Positions 31,983-44,153 of a DNA stretch of 64,000 nucleotides are shown here, piece by piece (the first letter of the stretch is position 1; each line of letters opens with the position of its first letter). Source of the DNA: Mycobacterium sp. 852002-51971_SCH5477799-a. Lineage in GTDB: Bacteria; Actinomycetota; Actinomycetes; Mycobacteriales; Mycobacteriaceae. Both the position numbers and the translations under genes were made by a program. The stretch spans positions 41,085 to 105,084 of the forward strand of contig NZ_LZIF01000096.1 of NCBI RefSeq assembly GCF_001667145.1, read 5' to 3'. Below the pieces are notes generated by a model. That model was not told the origin of the DNA. It did no database searches and saw only the letters and a program-made list of their open reading frames with translations.

Positions 31983-32852
31983 ATGACTGGCTGGACCGCC
32001 GCAGATCTACCGTCGTTCGCCGAACGAACCGTCATCATCACCGGTGCCAACAGCGGGCTGGGCGCCGTGACCGCCCGCGAGCTGGCGCGACGGGGGGCCA
32101 CGATCATCATGGCCGTCCGCGACATCCGTAAGGGCGAGACCGCGGCCCGCCGGATGGCGGGTCAGGTCGAGGTGCGCGAGCTCGACCTGCAAGACCTGTC
32201 GTCGGTGCGCCGGTTCGCCGACGGGGTGAGCCAGGCCGACGTGCTGATCAACAACGCCGGCATCATGGCCGCCCCCTTCGGGCTGACAGTCGACGGCTTC
32301 GAGACCCAAATCGGCACCAATCATCTCGGCCATTTCGCGCTGACGAACCTGTTGCTGCCCAAGCTGACCGATCGGGTGGTGACGGTGTCGTCGATGGCGC
32401 ACTGGCCCGGGACCATCAACCTCGACGACCTGAACTGGCAGAACCGGCGCTACTCGCCGTGGCTGGCCTACAGCCAGTCCAAGCTCGCCAACCTGCTGTT
32501 CACCAGCGAGCTTCAGCGCCGCCTCACCGCGGCCGGTTCCCCGTTGCGCGCGCTCGCCGCCCACCCCGGCTACTCGCACACCAACCTGCAGGGCGCCTCC
32601 GGCCGCAAGCTGGGTGACACGTTGATGTCGACCGTCACCCGGGTGGTCGCCACCGACGCCGATTTCGGCGCCCGGCAAACCCTGTACGCGGCGTCCCAGG
32701 ATCTGCCCGGCGACACCTTCGTCGGCCCGCGATTCGGTCAGATCGGCCGTACGCAAGCCGTTGCGCGCAGCCGGCGTGCCCGGGACACGGCCACCGCGTC
32801 GGCCCTGTGGTCGCTGTCCGAGCAGCTCACGAAGACTTATTTTCCCCTCTGA
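31983..32852 (+). CDS. Short-chain dehydrogenase/reductase
   Basis: 289 residues from ATG 31983. Classical SDR: cofactor motif TGANSGLG (20-27), NNAG (90-93), catalytic Ser in VSSMA, Tyr163 and Lys167 in YSQSK. Basic residues after the second strand (VRDIRKG) favour NADPH. Overall it resembles the retinol dehydrogenase/protochlorophyllide reductase-like SDRs frequent in mycobacteria; the substrate is unknown. It is inserted between lpqT and rplY relative to M. tuberculosis. Confidence 0.92.
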   Translation: MTGWTAADLPSFAERTVIITGANSGLGAVTARELARRGATIIMAVRDIRKGETAARRMAGQVEVRELDLQDLSSVRRFADGVSQADVLINNAGIMAAPFGLTVDGFETQIGTNHLGHFALTNLLLPKLTDRVVTVSSMAHWPGTINLDDLNWQNRRYSPWLAYSQSKLANLLFTSELQRRLTAAGSPLRALAAHPGYSHTNLQGASGRKLGDTLMSTVTRVVATDADFGARQTLYAASQDLPGDTFVGPRFGQIGRTQAVARSRRARDTATASALWSLSEQLTKTYFPL

Positions 32853-32950
32853 GCTCATCAGTCACAGCTGCGACACACGTCCCGCGGCAGACCTCAGCCG
32901 AGTGACAGAAGTGACGCCGGGCCCTGCGACGCAGGAATTTCCCCTCTGAG
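32841..32950. repeat. 13-bp direct repeat flanking the SDR end and rplY leader
   Basis: TTTCCCCTCTGAG occurs at 32841-32853 (overlapping the SDR stop) and again at 32938-32950, 97 bp apart, both on the plus strand. It could be a small duplication scar or a junction remnant. No transposase or inverted ends are visible. Confidence 0.5.
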
Positions 32951-33085
32951 GTGCAGATGCGCTAACCTGGCCGGGCGTCACGGCGAGGGTGGCTGGCTGG
33001 CCAGCACCGTTATCGACGGAGACCGACGAATCGTCGCGACCCCGGCCGTGCCCCGAAACACAGGCGAGCACACAGGAGCGACGAG

Positions 33086-33751
33086 ATGGCCAAGCAAGCA
33101 GTCAACCAGTTGAAGGTCGCGGTCCGCGGCGAGACCGGAAAGGGTGCGTCCCGGCGAGCCCGTCGTGACGGCAAGATCCCGGCCGTCCTCTACGGCCACG
33201 GCGCCGCCCCCCAGCACCTGGAGTTGCCCGGCCATGACTTCGCCGCGGTGCTCCGGCACGCCGGCACCAACGCGGTGCTGACCCTCGACATAGAGGGCAA
33301 GGAGCAGCTGGCGCTGACCAAGTCGCTCGACATCCATCCCATTCGCCGCACCATTCAGCACGCCGACCTGCTGGTCGTGCGTCGCGGGGAGAAGGTCGTC
33401 GTCGAGGTCCGCGTCGTCATCGAGGGCGACCCCGTGCCCGGCACCCTGGTGACCCAGGATGCCAGCGCCATCGAGATCGAGGCCGACGCCCTGTCGATTC
33501 CCGAGCAGTTGACAGTGTCTATCGAGGGCGCCGAGCCCGGCACCCAGTTCTCCGCCGGACAGATCGCCCTGCCCAAGGGCGTCAACCTGGTCTCTGACCC
33601 GGAGACGCTGGTGGTCAACGTCGTCACCGCGCCGACCGAGGAGGACCTCGCCGAAGAGGGCGCCGGCGAGGTCACCGAGGAAGCCGCGGCCGAAGGCGAA
33701 GAAGAGGCCGAGGCCGGCGAAGAAGAGGCCGCCGAAGCCGAGTCCGAGTAG
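33086..33751 (+). CDS. rplY: Ribosomal protein bL25 (Ctc form)
   Basis: 221 residues of the long TL5/Ctc type: the N-terminal 5S rRNA-binding domain (about 1-98, [16 protein letters not shown]) and the C-terminal beta domain (about 99-190), followed by a very acidic Glu/Ala tail. AGGAG lies 9 nt before the ATG. It precedes pth by 12 nt, as in M. tuberculosis (Rv1015c-Rv1014c); both act in translation. Confidence 0.96.
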   Translation: MAKQAVNQLKVAVRGETGKGASRRARRDGKIPAVLYGHGAAPQHLELPGHDFAAVLRHAGTNAVLTLDIEGKEQLALTKSLDIHPIRRTIQHADLLVVRRGEKVVVEVRVVIEGDPVPGTLVTQDASAIEIEADALSIPEQLTVSIEGAEPGTQFSAGQIALPKGVNLVSDPETLVVNVVTAPTEEDLAEEGAGEVTEEAAAEGEEEAEAGEEEAAEAESE

Positions 33752-33763
33752 GCGGATCACAAC

Positions 33764-34339
33764 GTGGCCGAGGCGTTGCTGGTCGTCGGCCTGGGCAATC
33801 CCGGAGACAACTACGCCCGGACCCGGCACAACGTCGGGTTCATGGTCGCCGACCTGCTCGCGGCGCGGATGGGCTCGAAGTTCAAGGCGCACAAGCGTTC
33901 CGGCGCCGAGATTGTCAGCGGCCGCCTCGCCGGGCACCCGGTGATCGTCGCCAAGCCGCGCTGCTACATGAACGAATCCGGCCGTCAGGTCGGCCCTTTG
34001 GCGAAGTTCTACTCGGTCTCACCGGGCGACGTCATCGTCATACATGACGATCTCGACTTGGACTTCGGCCGTATCCGGCTCAAGATCGGCGGCGGCGAAG
34101 GGGGCCACAACGGTCTGCGTTCGGTCGGAAATGCTTTGGGCAGCAAGGAATTTCAGCGGGTTCGCATCGGGATCGGGCGTCCGCCCGGACGCAAGGATCC
34201 GGCGGTGTTCGTGCTGGAAAACTTCAGCGCCGCCGAGCGCGCCGAGGTTCCCACCATCTGCGAGCAGGCCGCGGATGCCACCGAACTGCTGATCGAACTC
34301 GGCCTAGAGCCCGCGCAGAACCGCGTCCACGCCTGGTAG
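33764..34339 (+). CDS. pth: Peptidyl-tRNA hydrolase
   Basis: 191 residues from GTG. Catalytic residues: Asn in GLGNPG, His in TRHNVGF, Asn in RCYMNESG, and Asp in IHDDLDL. It releases peptides from prematurely dissociated peptidyl-tRNA, recycling tRNA. It is co-transcribed with rplY and ends 16 bp before the convergent pks16. Confidence 0.96.
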   Translation: MAEALLVVGLGNPGDNYARTRHNVGFMVADLLAARMGSKFKAHKRSGAEIVSGRLAGHPVIVAKPRCYMNESGRQVGPLAKFYSVSPGDVIVIHDDLDLDFGRIRLKIGGGEGGHNGLRSVGNALGSKEFQRVRIGIGRPPGRKDPAVFVLENFSAAERAEVPTICEQAADATELLIELGLEPAQNRVHAW

Positions 34340-34355
34340 CCGGCGCGATGCCGGA

Positions 34356-35990
34356 CTAGGTGACCAGGTCGAGAGATGTGGATCGGCGCAGCTTGCCCGA
34401 CGGCGTCTTCGGGATGGTGCCCGGACCGAGCACCACCACGTTGCGCGGCCGGACGTCGACCTCGGCGACCACCTCACGGGCGACCCGGTGCTCGATGCGG
34501 CGCACCTCGGCCTGGTCCTGGAAGGCGTTGGACTCCACGGCCACGGCGAACGTCTCGCGGGAATGGCCGGCGTCCAGACGCACGGCGACCGCGCAGCCCG
34601 GCCGCACGCCCTCGACGCGGCAGGCGGCGCGCTCGATGTCGGTGGGATAGATGTTGCGGCCCGCCATGATGATGACGTCCTTGACGCGGCCGCACACCAC
34701 CACGTGGCCTTCCTCGGTCAGGTAGCCGAGGTCACCGGTGTCATACCAGCCGTGCTCATCCTGGGCCGAGATGAAGCCGCCCATGGTCAGGTAGCCGGGC
34801 GTCAGCGACTCACCGCGCAGCTCGATGACGCCGACGCCGCGCGGCGGCATCACCTGGCCGTTCTCGTCGATGACGCGCGCCTCGAGGTCCTTGAGCAGCG
34901 GACCGAGCGTGGCCAGCCGGCGGGTGTTGCCCTTGGTCGCCGGTACGGCCCGGCGCAGGGCGGCCAGCAGGTCGGCGTCGACCTCGTCGACCACCAGACC
35001 GGCGTTGCACTCCGCGAACGACACGGCCAGCGTGGTCTCGGCCATGCCGTAGGCCGGCAGGATCGCCGACGGCTGCAGGCCGAACGGCTTGCCCGCGTCG
35101 AGCAGGTCCTCGACGTCGGCGGGTTCGACGGGCTCGGCGCCGGACAGCGCGAACCGCAGGGTCGACAGGTCGAAGTCGCCGGGCTTGGCCTGCCGGCGCA
35201 GCCGCTTGGCGAGCAGCGCGTAGGCGAAGTTGGGCGCCGCGGTCATGGTGCCCTTGTACTTGTCGATGAGCTTGGCCCACAGCAAGGTGTCCCGCAGGAA
35301 GTCCATCGGGGTGACCTTGACCAGCTCGGCACCGAAGTACATGGGGATGGTGAGGAATCCGACCATGCCCATGTCGTGGAAGCAGGGCAGCCAGCTGACC
35401 ATCACGTCCTTGTCGACGTCGTACTGGGCGCCGATGAACATGGCCTCGGCATTGGAGTAGATGTTGCGGTGGGTGATCTGCACCGCCTTGGGCGATCCGG
35501 TGGATCCCGAGGTCAGCTGCATCAGTGCGAGCGCGTCCTCGCCGACCTCGACGGGGTCGATCGGTTCCGCCGCAAGCAGGTCGGCGACGGTGACGACGTG
35601 GATGCCCTTCTCCTCAAGGACCGGGATGGCCACCAGGAAGGGCTCCGAGACGACGACGGCCTTCGCCTCGATCATGCCGATGACATTCATGGTGTCCTCG
35701 GCCCACACGGCCAAATCCGTGCGTGGCGTGGGCTGGTGCAGCATGGTGAGGCTCGCCCCGCGCATCCACAGGCCCTGCGCCGTCGGCGCGATCTCCACCG
35801 GGTAACCGGCGAGCACGCCGACCGCGTCGCCGGGGCCTATGCCCGCGGCGGCCAGGCCACCCGCGATGCGGCGCGCGCGTTCGTGGACCTCGCCCCACGT
35901 GTGACGGACGGGTTCGTGGGGTTCACCGGTGACCATGCCCGTCGTGGCGGACCGGGCATTGCGGTACATCTTCTCGGTAAACCTGCTCAC
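34356..35990 (-). CDS. pks16: Pks16-like acyl-AMP ligase/acyl-CoA synthetase
   Basis: 544 residues from GTG 35990, which has GGAGG 6 nt upstream and restores the M. tuberculosis length and start VSRFTEKM. It belongs to the ANL adenylate-forming superfamily: P-loop [13 protein letters not shown]5-like [12 protein letters not shown], hinge-region YDTGDLGYL and [20 protein letters not shown], and catalytic lysine in KTPSGKLRR. Despite its name it has no ketosynthase. It activates a fatty acid as acyl-AMP, but the substrate is unknown. The open frame runs 30 codons further upstream without a ribosome site. Confidence 0.95.
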   Translation of the reverse strand: MSRFTEKMYRNARSATTGMVTGEPHEPVRHTWGEVHERARRIAGGLAAAGIGPGDAVGVLAGYPVEIAPTAQGLWMRGASLTMLHQPTPRTDLAVWAEDTMNVIGMIEAKAVVVSEPFLVAIPVLEEKGIHVVTVADLLAAEPIDPVEVGEDALALMQLTSGSTGSPKAVQITHRNIYSNAEAMFIGAQYDVDKDVMVSWLPCFHDMGMVGFLTIPMYFGAELVKVTPMDFLRDTLLWAKLIDKYKGTMTAAPNFAYALLAKRLRRQAKPGDFDLSTLRFALSGAEPVEPADVEDLLDAGKPFGLQPSAILPAYGMAETTLAVSFAECNAGLVVDEVDADLLAALRRAVPATKGNTRRLATLGPLLKDLEARVIDENGQVMPPRGVGVIELRGESLTPGYLTMGGFISAQDEHGWYDTGDLGYLTEEGHVVVCGRVKDVIIMAGRNIYPTDIERAACRVEGVRPGCAVAVRLDAGHSRETFAVAVESNAFQDQAEVRRIEHRVAREVVAEVDVRPRNVVVLGPGTIPKTPSGKLRRSTSLDLVT

Positions 35991-36327
35991 CAAATCCTCC
36001 TCGGTTTCAGCCCTCGTACCAACGCCCCGGATTTCATGGTCCGCCCGCTGGCTAGCGCTGTGCCGCAAGCACGCCAACACAGTTGGGCGGCGGTTAGGTC
36101 TCGGATCGATGATGCGTCCGCATCCGCCGCAATCCGGCGGCGTTCGGCCGCTTCATGAGCGCGAAACGGGCCAGAGAAAACTCGGCGGGCCCGATCCGGT
36201 GATCGTCCGCCGGAACGCCCGGCCGACGATGGAACTATGTGATCCTGCTCAACGCTTCCCGCCACCGCGGATCATCTTAAACTCCTCTTAGGGACGCGCC
36301 AAACCAGCGCACAGATTGGGAAGAAAT
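35991..36327. other. 337-bp intergenic region between ispE and pks16
   Basis: No gene recognised. M. tuberculosis has a small hypothetical (Rv1012) near this position, but no frame here has a start, ribosome site and composition that support one. AT-rich tracts near 36275-36292 could be part of a promoter for pks16. Confidence 0.5.
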
Positions 36328-37284
36328 TCACACTTCGGTGGGTGTCGGGACTACCCGCGCGCCCACCACCGGCCCACTCGCGACCCGCACCGTGCGGCAG
36401 ACACCAGCCCCGGACACCTCCGTCCCGACGTCGACCGCGGCGGCCGCCGACGAGCACAGGAAGGCGCACGTCGGGCCCGAACCGGACACGATGCCCGCGA
36501 GCGCCCCGGCCTGGACACCGGCGCGCAACGTCCGCCGCAGGGCGGGGTGCAGGCTCACCGCGGCCGCCTGCATCTCATTGCCCAACAGCGGCGCCAACTG
36601 CTCGGCGTCGCCGGCGGCCAGGGCGGCCAGGACCGGCCCGGGAGCGGGCAGCCGGGGTGGGTCACCAACCTCCCGCAGCCGGTCCAGTTCGGCGAACACG
36701 GCCGGCGTCAGCAGCTCGCTGTCGGCGAACGCCAGCACCCAGTAGAAGGTGTTGCGGGAGAGCACCGTCGCCAACTCCTCGCCGCGCCCGGTGCCCAGCG
36801 CGGTGCCGCCGTGCAGCGCGAACGGCACGTCACTGCCGAGCCGCGCGGCGAGCATGCGCAGGTCGCGGCGGGGCACGTTGAGTTCCCACAGCGCGTTCAT
36901 GGCGACCAGCACGGCCGCCGCGTCGGCGCTGCCGCCCCCCATGCCCCCGGCCACCGGTATCGACTTGTCGATCATGATCGACACGTCCGGCGCCCGGCCG
37001 ACGTGTTCGGCCATCAGTTCGGCGGCCTGCCAGGCGAGGTTGCGTCCGTCGGTGGGCAGCTTGTCGGCGCCCTCGCCGACGATCTCGAGGGAGAGCACAT
37101 CGGCGTTGCGGACCGTCACCTCGTCGAGCAGCGAGACGGCCTGGAAGATCGTCGTCAGCTCGTGATAGCCGTCCTCGCGGCGGTCACCGACCGCCAGGTA
37201 GAGGTTGACTTTTCCGGGCACCCGAACGGTGACCGACCCGGTGGGCACCCACTGCGCGGCGGTATTGCCCTCAGACGCTGACAC
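36328..37284 (-). CDS. ispE: 4-diphosphocytidyl-2-C-methyl-D-erythritol kinase
   Basis: A 318-residue GHMP kinase of the MEP isoprenoid pathway. Substrate motif [20 protein letters not shown] (24-43), with GYHE diagnostic; ATP loop [18 protein letters not shown]-terminal [11 protein letters not shown]. It phosphorylates CDP-ME. It sits downstream of ksgA with a 60-bp gap, the same order as M. tuberculosis Rv1010-Rv1011. Confidence 0.96.
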   Translation of the reverse strand: MSASEGNTAAQWVPTGSVTVRVPGKVNLYLAVGDRREDGYHELTTIFQAVSLLDEVTVRNADVLSLEIVGEGADKLPTDGRNLAWQAAELMAEHVGRAPDVSIMIDKSIPVAGGMGGGSADAAAVLVAMNALWELNVPRRDLRMLAARLGSDVPFALHGGTALGTGRGEELATVLSRNTFYWVLAFADSELLTPAVFAELDRLREVGDPPRLPAPGPVLAALAAGDAEQLAPLLGNEMQAAAVSLHPALRRTLRAGVQAGALAGIVSGSGPTCAFLCSSAAAAVDVGTEVSGAGVCRTVRVASGPVVGARVVPTPTEV

Positions 37285-37344
37285 CGCAGCAGACTATCGC
37301 TGCTGCAGGCCGATCACACGCAACGGCGCCCTGGCGGCCTGCCG

Positions 37345-39392
<2,048 letters not shown>

Positions 39393-39440
39393 CTACCCAA
39401 CCCTCAACGACCAACTCATTCAGCAGCAAGTCACAAATTA

Positions 39441-39456
39441 AGGGCCCGTAGGCCCT
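39441..39456 (-). terminator. Hairpin downstream of tatD
   Basis: AGGGCC, loop, GGCCCT: a 6-bp GC stem with a 4-nt loop. Read on the minus strand it is followed by TTAATTT, a short T-rich tract, so it may terminate tatD transcription before rpfB. Confidence 0.55.
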
Positions 39457-39464
39457 ACCGTTCG

Positions 39465-39481
39465 ATCACAAGACGGTAACG
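39465..39481. promoter_or_regulatory. Candidate MtrA-type site upstream of rpfB
   Basis: ATCACAAGACGGTAACG resembles the reported mycobacterial MtrA motif (GTCACA-like half-site followed by GTAAC). It lies about 80-120 bp upstream of the two possible rpfB starts. MtrA has been reported to regulate rpfB in M. tuberculosis, so a site here is plausible, but this rests on a visual match only. Confidence 0.35.
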
Positions 39482-39544
39482 AACCGGTCAACGTTGGGCA
39501 ACTCCAACGCGGCGACTTTAAACCAAATCGCCTGGTCGTTTACC

Positions 39545-40381
39545 TCACACTGTGACCAATCCGTACACCCGTGCAGCATTGCCGGTTGTTATCTCGGCCA
39601 GCTCTTCCGGGCGACGACGCACCAGTTCGGCGATCGCCCGAACAGTATAGGGAAGGCAATAGGGCTCATTCGCGGTCCCCCGATAGGGGTGCGGCGTCAA
39701 GAATGGCGCGTCAGTCTCCACCAGCAGCTGCTCCGGCGGGATCAACGGGATGGCTTCGCGCAGGGCGTGCGCGTTGCGGAAGCTCGCGGTACCGGACAGG
39801 CTCAGCAGCCACCCGGCGTCCACGCAGCGGCGCGCCATGGCGGCGTCCGAGGAAAAGCAGTGAAAGATCACGGCGTCCGGGGCGCCCTCGGCCGCCAGCA
39901 CATCGAGGACATCGGCGTCGGCGTCGCGGTTGTGGATCATCAGCGGCTTGCCGCACCGCTTCGCCAGGTCGATGTGCCAGGCGAACGCCTCGCGCTGCAC
40001 GGCCGGCTCGGCGCAGCCGTCCAGGCGGCCGGGCCAATACAGGTCCAGGCCGGTTTCGCCGACGGCCACCACCTTGGGATGGGCGACCAGTCGCTCGATC
40101 TCGGCGCGGGCGGCGTCGTCGAGCGCGTCGGCGCGGGTCGGGTGCAAGGCCACCGCGGCGTAGACCCGCGCGTCCCACTCGGCGGCGCGCGTGACCCAGC
40201 GCGCCGAATCGAGGTCGTCGGCGATGGTGACGACGGCCCGCACCCCTACGGCCGCCGCGCGGTCCACGATGGCCCGCACGCCCCCGGCGTCGGCGGCGCC
40301 GCACGCATCCAGGTGGGTGTGCGCATCGACGAGTGGGCTCAACGGCTCGGGGGCCGGGGGCGACTGGCGTTTGGAGCTCAC
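39545..40381 (-). CDS. tatD: TatD-family metal-dependent deoxyribonuclease
   Basis: 278 residues from GTG 40381. A TIM-barrel amidohydrolase-fold nuclease: metal ligands HTHLD (21-25), Glu in VGETGLD, His in MIHNRDAD, His in FHCFSSD, and Asp in LVETDAPFL. It probably acts as a 3'-5' exonuclease in DNA repair or RNA quality control. The frame is open much further upstream, but that region is the antisense of metG. It is divergent from metG with 39 bp between starts and corresponds to Rv1008. Confidence 0.93.
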   Translation of the reverse strand: MSSKRQSPPAPEPLSPLVDAHTHLDACGAADAGGVRAIVDRAAAVGVRAVVTIADDLDSARWVTRAAEWDARVYAAVALHPTRADALDDAARAEIERLVAHPKVVAVGETGLDLYWPGRLDGCAEPAVQREAFAWHIDLAKRCGKPLMIHNRDADADVLDVLAAEGAPDAVIFHCFSSDAAMARRCVDAGWLLSLSGTASFRNAHALREAIPLIPPEQLLVETDAPFLTPHPYRGTANEPYCLPYTVRAIAELVRRRPEELAEITTGNAARVYGLVTV

Positions 40382-40420
40382 GCGCACACAATAAGGTGCC
40401 CCCAAATAAGGTTGAGGGCG

Positions 40421-41977
40421 ATGAGGCCCTATTACGTCACCACCGCGATCACCTATCCGAACGGCGATCCACACATCGGCCACGCGTACGAGTACATCGC
40501 GACCGACGCGATCGCCCGGTTCAAGCGGCTCGACGGGTTCGATGTGCGGTTTCTGACCGGCACCGACGAACACGGCCTCAAGATGGTCGAAACGGCGGCG
40601 GCCGAGGGCATCCCGACGGCCGAGCTGGCCCGACGCAACTCCGATGTGTTCCAGCGGCTCCAGCAGCGGTTGGACATCTCCTTCGACCGGTTCATTCGCA
40701 CCACCGATCCCGACCACCACGAGGCGTCCAAGGAAATCTGGCGTCGGATGTCGGCGGCCGGTGACATCTATCTCGACACGTACTCGGGCTGGTACTCGGT
40801 GCGCGACGAACGGTTCTTCGTCGAATCGGAGACCAAACTCCGCGATGACGGCACCCGGCTTGCCGTGGAAACCGGTGCCCCGGTGACGTGGACCCAGGAG
40901 CAGACCTACTTCTTCCGGCTCTCGGCGTACACCGACAAACTGCTGGCCCACTACGAGGCCCACCCAGACTTCATCGCGCCCGACGTGCGGCGCAACGAAG
41001 TGGTCAGCTTCGTCTCGGGCGGCCTGCGCGATCTGTCCATCTCGCGCACTTCGTTCGACTGGGGCGTGCAGGTGCCCGAACATCCCGACCACGTGATGTA
41101 CGTGTGGGTCGACGCGCTGACCAACTATCTGACCGGGGTCGGCTACCCCGACACCGACTCCGAGCGGTTCCGGCGCTATTGGCCGGCCGACCTACACATG
41201 ATCGGTAAGGACATCATCCGGTTCCACACCGTCTACTGGCCGGCGTTTTTGATGTCGGCCGGAATCGAGCTGCCGCGAAGGGTTTTCGCGCACGGCTTCC
41301 TGCTCAACCGCGGCGAGAAGATGAGCAAGTCGGTGGGCAACGTCGTCGATCCGGTAGCTCTGGTCGACACGTTCGGAGTGGACCAGGTGCGCTATTTCCT
41401 GTTGCGCGAAGTGCCGTTCGGCCAGGACGGCAGCTTCAGCGAAGACGCCATCGTCACCCGGATCAACTCCGATCTGGCCAACGAGTTGGGCAACCTGGCC
41501 CAGCGGTCGTTGTCGATGATCGCCAAGAACCTCGACGGGGTCGTTCCCGAACCCAGTGAGCTGGTGGGCGCCGACTCCGAGTTGCTCGCGACGGCCGACG
41601 GTTTGATGGACAGGGTGCGGGCCAGCTTCGATTCTCAGGCGATGCATCTTGCCCTGGAGGCGATCTGGTTGATGCTCGGCGAGGCCAACAAGTACTTCTC
41701 GGCGCAGCAGCCGTGGGTCCTGCGCAAGAGCGAATCCGAGGCCGACCAGGAACGGTTTCGCACCGTCTTGTACGTCACCTGTGAGGCGGTCCGCATCGCC
41801 GCGTTGCTGGTCCAGCCCGTCATGCCCGAATCGGCCGGCAAGCTGCTCGATCTGCTCGGGCAAACAGCAGACCAACGAGCGTTCGCCGACGTGGGCGCCC
41901 GCCTGGCGCCGGGCACGGCGCTGCCCGCTCCCACCGGCGTGTTCCCGCGCTACCAGCCGGTTTCCGAAGCCGGGTGA
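40421..41977 (+). CDS. metG: Methionyl-tRNA synthetase
   Basis: 518 residues from ATG 40421 ([20 protein letters not shown]), with TTGAGGG upstream. Class Ia synthetase: HIGH at 18-21, KMSKS at 300-304, and the WVDALTNY methionine-pocket helix. It is of the shorter form lacking a C-terminal tRNA-binding dimerisation domain; its zinc knuckle cysteines are absent, as in the M. tuberculosis MetS class. The function is charging tRNA-Met. Confidence 0.96.
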   Translation: MRPYYVTTAITYPNGDPHIGHAYEYIATDAIARFKRLDGFDVRFLTGTDEHGLKMVETAAAEGIPTAELARRNSDVFQRLQQRLDISFDRFIRTTDPDHHEASKEIWRRMSAAGDIYLDTYSGWYSVRDERFFVESETKLRDDGTRLAVETGAPVTWTQEQTYFFRLSAYTDKLLAHYEAHPDFIAPDVRRNEVVSFVSGGLRDLSISRTSFDWGVQVPEHPDHVMYVWVDALTNYLTGVGYPDTDSERFRRYWPADLHMIGKDIIRFHTVYWPAFLMSAGIELPRRVFAHGFLLNRGEKMSKSVGNVVDPVALVDTFGVDQVRYFLLREVPFGQDGSFSEDAIVTRINSDLANELGNLAQRSLSMIAKNLDGVVPEPSELVGADSELLATADGLMDRVRASFDSQAMHLALEAIWLMLGEANKYFSAQQPWVLRKSESEADQERFRTVLYVTCEAVRIAALLVQPVMPESAGKLLDLLGQTADQRAFADVGARLAPGTALPAPTGVFPRYQPVSEAG

Positions 41978-42092
41978 TCCCCCAACGACGGATCAATTAG
42001 CGTGCGCCACAACCAGTTTGGGATCGCAGAGGTCCAGGTGATTCCGGACGATAGCGGCCGGGGCGGGCTTGGCGAGCTCGAGCCCTGCGCAA

Positions 42093-43766
42093 TCACTGTC
42101 CGTCAGCCGAGTCACTCGGGATGTCAAGCGTGGCAATCGGATACATCCCGGAGCCGTCGCGGCCGTCTCGCGCCAGCGCCATCGGTGCATAGTTCACGAC
42201 GTGCGAGGCGCCCGGTATGTGCTGTTGCCATTCGACGGAGGCACGCAGCGTGTAGTGACCGGGCGCCAGGCCCGTCACGTCGACGTGCACCGACTCGCTG
42301 GCAGACTCCGCGACCGGTTCCTCGCGGGACTGGCTGGATTCGTCGTGGACGAGTGTCTTGAGATTGACCGTCGCGGGCAGGCTGCGAACCACCGCGCCCG
42401 AGAAATCGACCAGCTTATAGCCGGGCACCCAGCGCTCGGTGGCCGCCGCCGAGCCGTAGTTGGTCCAGTCGACCGAGATCGTCGCCACCTTGCCCTGCAG
42501 CGATTGCGATCCCGGCCTGGCCTCGACCGAATATCGGTAGCCGGCGGAGGTATTGGCCTGGCTCCACAGCTGAAACAGCTTGGGATCCATCGCCGACGTC
42601 GCATCGCGGTCCGGGAAATCGGCGCTCGAGGTCATCGACACGTGATAACGGATGACGTCGTGCAGCCCCTTCTCGTAGTACGACCGGGTATCGGCTCCCT
42701 TGGGCAATCGGCACCACTGGCTGATCACCAGCGCCGTCACCAGCCGCTGCCTGATCGCGTTGACGACCGCGTCGTTGGACCGGACGTACTGCGAGTCGTT
42801 GGCCTCGGCCCATTCCGGCAGCGGGGCCCGCACCCCGAGGCAGTCGGCACGGACACCGACCGGCGCGGCTACTTTCTTGGTGACCTCGTCGGCGAACAGC
42901 TGCCGGACGATCTCCGGATTCTGGGCAGCGACGACCAATTGAGTGTGTGGGAAGGCGTTGACGTTGGCCGCCACCAGCTGGGCGATGGCGGCTTTGGTGA
43001 TGCTTTGGTCGCGAAACTGGCTGTAGTAGCCCAGTTTTGCGGCGCTCTCGTCGGGGGCGGGACCCGGTGCGCTCAGCGAATCGCGCAGATGTCCGAGTTG
43101 GTTCTCCCCGAAGTCCCCGTACCCGGAGAATTCGAACACGGACAGACGCTCGTCGCCATCGTAGCGACGGCCGAGCGCGGCCAGCAGCTGGCCGACTCCA
43201 TTGAGGTAGTCGGGGCCGTTGAAGTTCGGCACCACATGGGTGATGCCCGGGGCCGAACCGTTCGGCGGCGCCGGATAACTGGCGGCCAAGGGCCGCAGCC
43301 AGTCCGGAATCGCGATGTTGGTGTTGTCGGCGTAGGAGTCGTTGCAACAGGACTTGTAGACGTACACACCCAGGGTCAGGCGCATGTTTCGGCTACCGAG
43401 CTTGGCCAGCGCGTCATCGATGGCGCTGAAATCGAACTTGCGGTCGTCGGGCGCGTCGGGGGGCAACGTGCGCGGATCGACGGGCTGCAACTGCCGCCAT
43501 GAGACCCGGAGGCTGGCGTCATATGATGCGGGCCAGGCGGAGTATCGCTGTTGAGCCGAATTGCCTTGCGGGAATAGTGGATTGAGCATTTGCTCGTACT
43601 GGCCGCGCAACGGGTTGGGGATCTCCTGCGCGGTGGGCGGGATGGCCGGGCTGACCATCACCGACAGCGGTCCGGGGTCGCTCTTGTCACCGCAACCGCC
43701 GAGCACCACCGCCGCGCACGCGACAGCGGCCAGCGCGCGTTTCCTCCATGAACTCACGATGGCCAC
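42093..43766 (-). CDS. Large lipoprotein, DUF4832-like (Rv1006-like)
   Basis: 557 residues from GTG 43766; GTG 43757 is an alternative and neither has a strong ribosome site. The signal peptide ends in lipobox LGGC (ALAAVACAAVVLGGCGDKS), predicting a surface lipoprotein. The body has features of DUF4832/DUF4874 glycosidase-like TIM-barrel proteins: RVSWRQLQP, an NMRLTLGVYVYKSC segment and SGYGDFGE, followed by a C-terminal beta domain (GLAPGHYTLRASVEW). It resembles Rv1006 by position. Whether it is an active glycoside hydrolase is unknown. Confidence 0.82.
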   Translation of the reverse strand: MAIVSSWRKRALAAVACAAVVLGGCGDKSDPGPLSVMVSPAIPPTAQEIPNPLRGQYEQMLNPLFPQGNSAQQRYSAWPASYDASLRVSWRQLQPVDPRTLPPDAPDDRKFDFSAIDDALAKLGSRNMRLTLGVYVYKSCCNDSYADNTNIAIPDWLRPLAASYPAPPNGSAPGITHVVPNFNGPDYLNGVGQLLAALGRRYDGDERLSVFEFSGYGDFGENQLGHLRDSLSAPGPAPDESAAKLGYYSQFRDQSITKAAIAQLVAANVNAFPHTQLVVAAQNPEIVRQLFADEVTKKVAAPVGVRADCLGVRAPLPEWAEANDSQYVRSNDAVVNAIRQRLVTALVISQWCRLPKGADTRSYYEKGLHDVIRYHVSMTSSADFPDRDATSAMDPKLFQLWSQANTSAGYRYSVEARPGSQSLQGKVATISVDWTNYGSAAATERWVPGYKLVDFSGAVVRSLPATVNLKTLVHDESSQSREEPVAESASESVHVDVTGLAPGHYTLRASVEWQQHIPGASHVVNYAPMALARDGRDGSGMYPIATLDIPSDSADGQ

Positions 43767-44153
43767 CGGCGTCAGATCGCGCCCGACGACAACGGCCCGC
43801 GGGGGCTGCGCGACTGCGCCGATGCCGGCGCGGCGCCGGGCCCAGCCGCAGCGAAGGTCATCGTCAAGGTTGCTTCTCCCAATACACGCCGATGCGCAGG
43901 TAAGTGGCCCCGTAATTCGCGCATTCCAGTGGTGGTGCAGCCGACTCGGGGCAGGCCACGAATTGGCGTAGCGCAGCGTATCATGCGCGTTTCGGCATAG
44001 CATCGCTGCAGCTCAGCGGGGGTGGCACGCGCGGAACCGCCCACGCCGCCCGCTGGCGCGCAGTGAGACGGGTCACAGTTGCGGAGATGGCGTCACGCTC
44101 GGGGGCCCCGCGGTGTCTCAAGGGCACAGGTCCTCACGAAAAAGGAGACAGCC
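43767..44153. other. 387-bp divergent intergenic region before the oxidoreductase/ECF41 operon
   Basis: No gene recognised. GTCACA at 44071-44076 is followed 13 nt later by CGTC (44090-44093), reminiscent of an ECF41-type promoter, although the spacer I recall for that group is about 16 nt. An AAAGGAG at 44141-44147 is the ribosome site of the next gene. Confidence 0.45.

Noticed and set aside
34488..36158. Plus-strand frame of 556 codons across pks16
   Set aside because: Shadow of the well-supported Pks16 ligase on the other strand, with no ribosome site and no domain.
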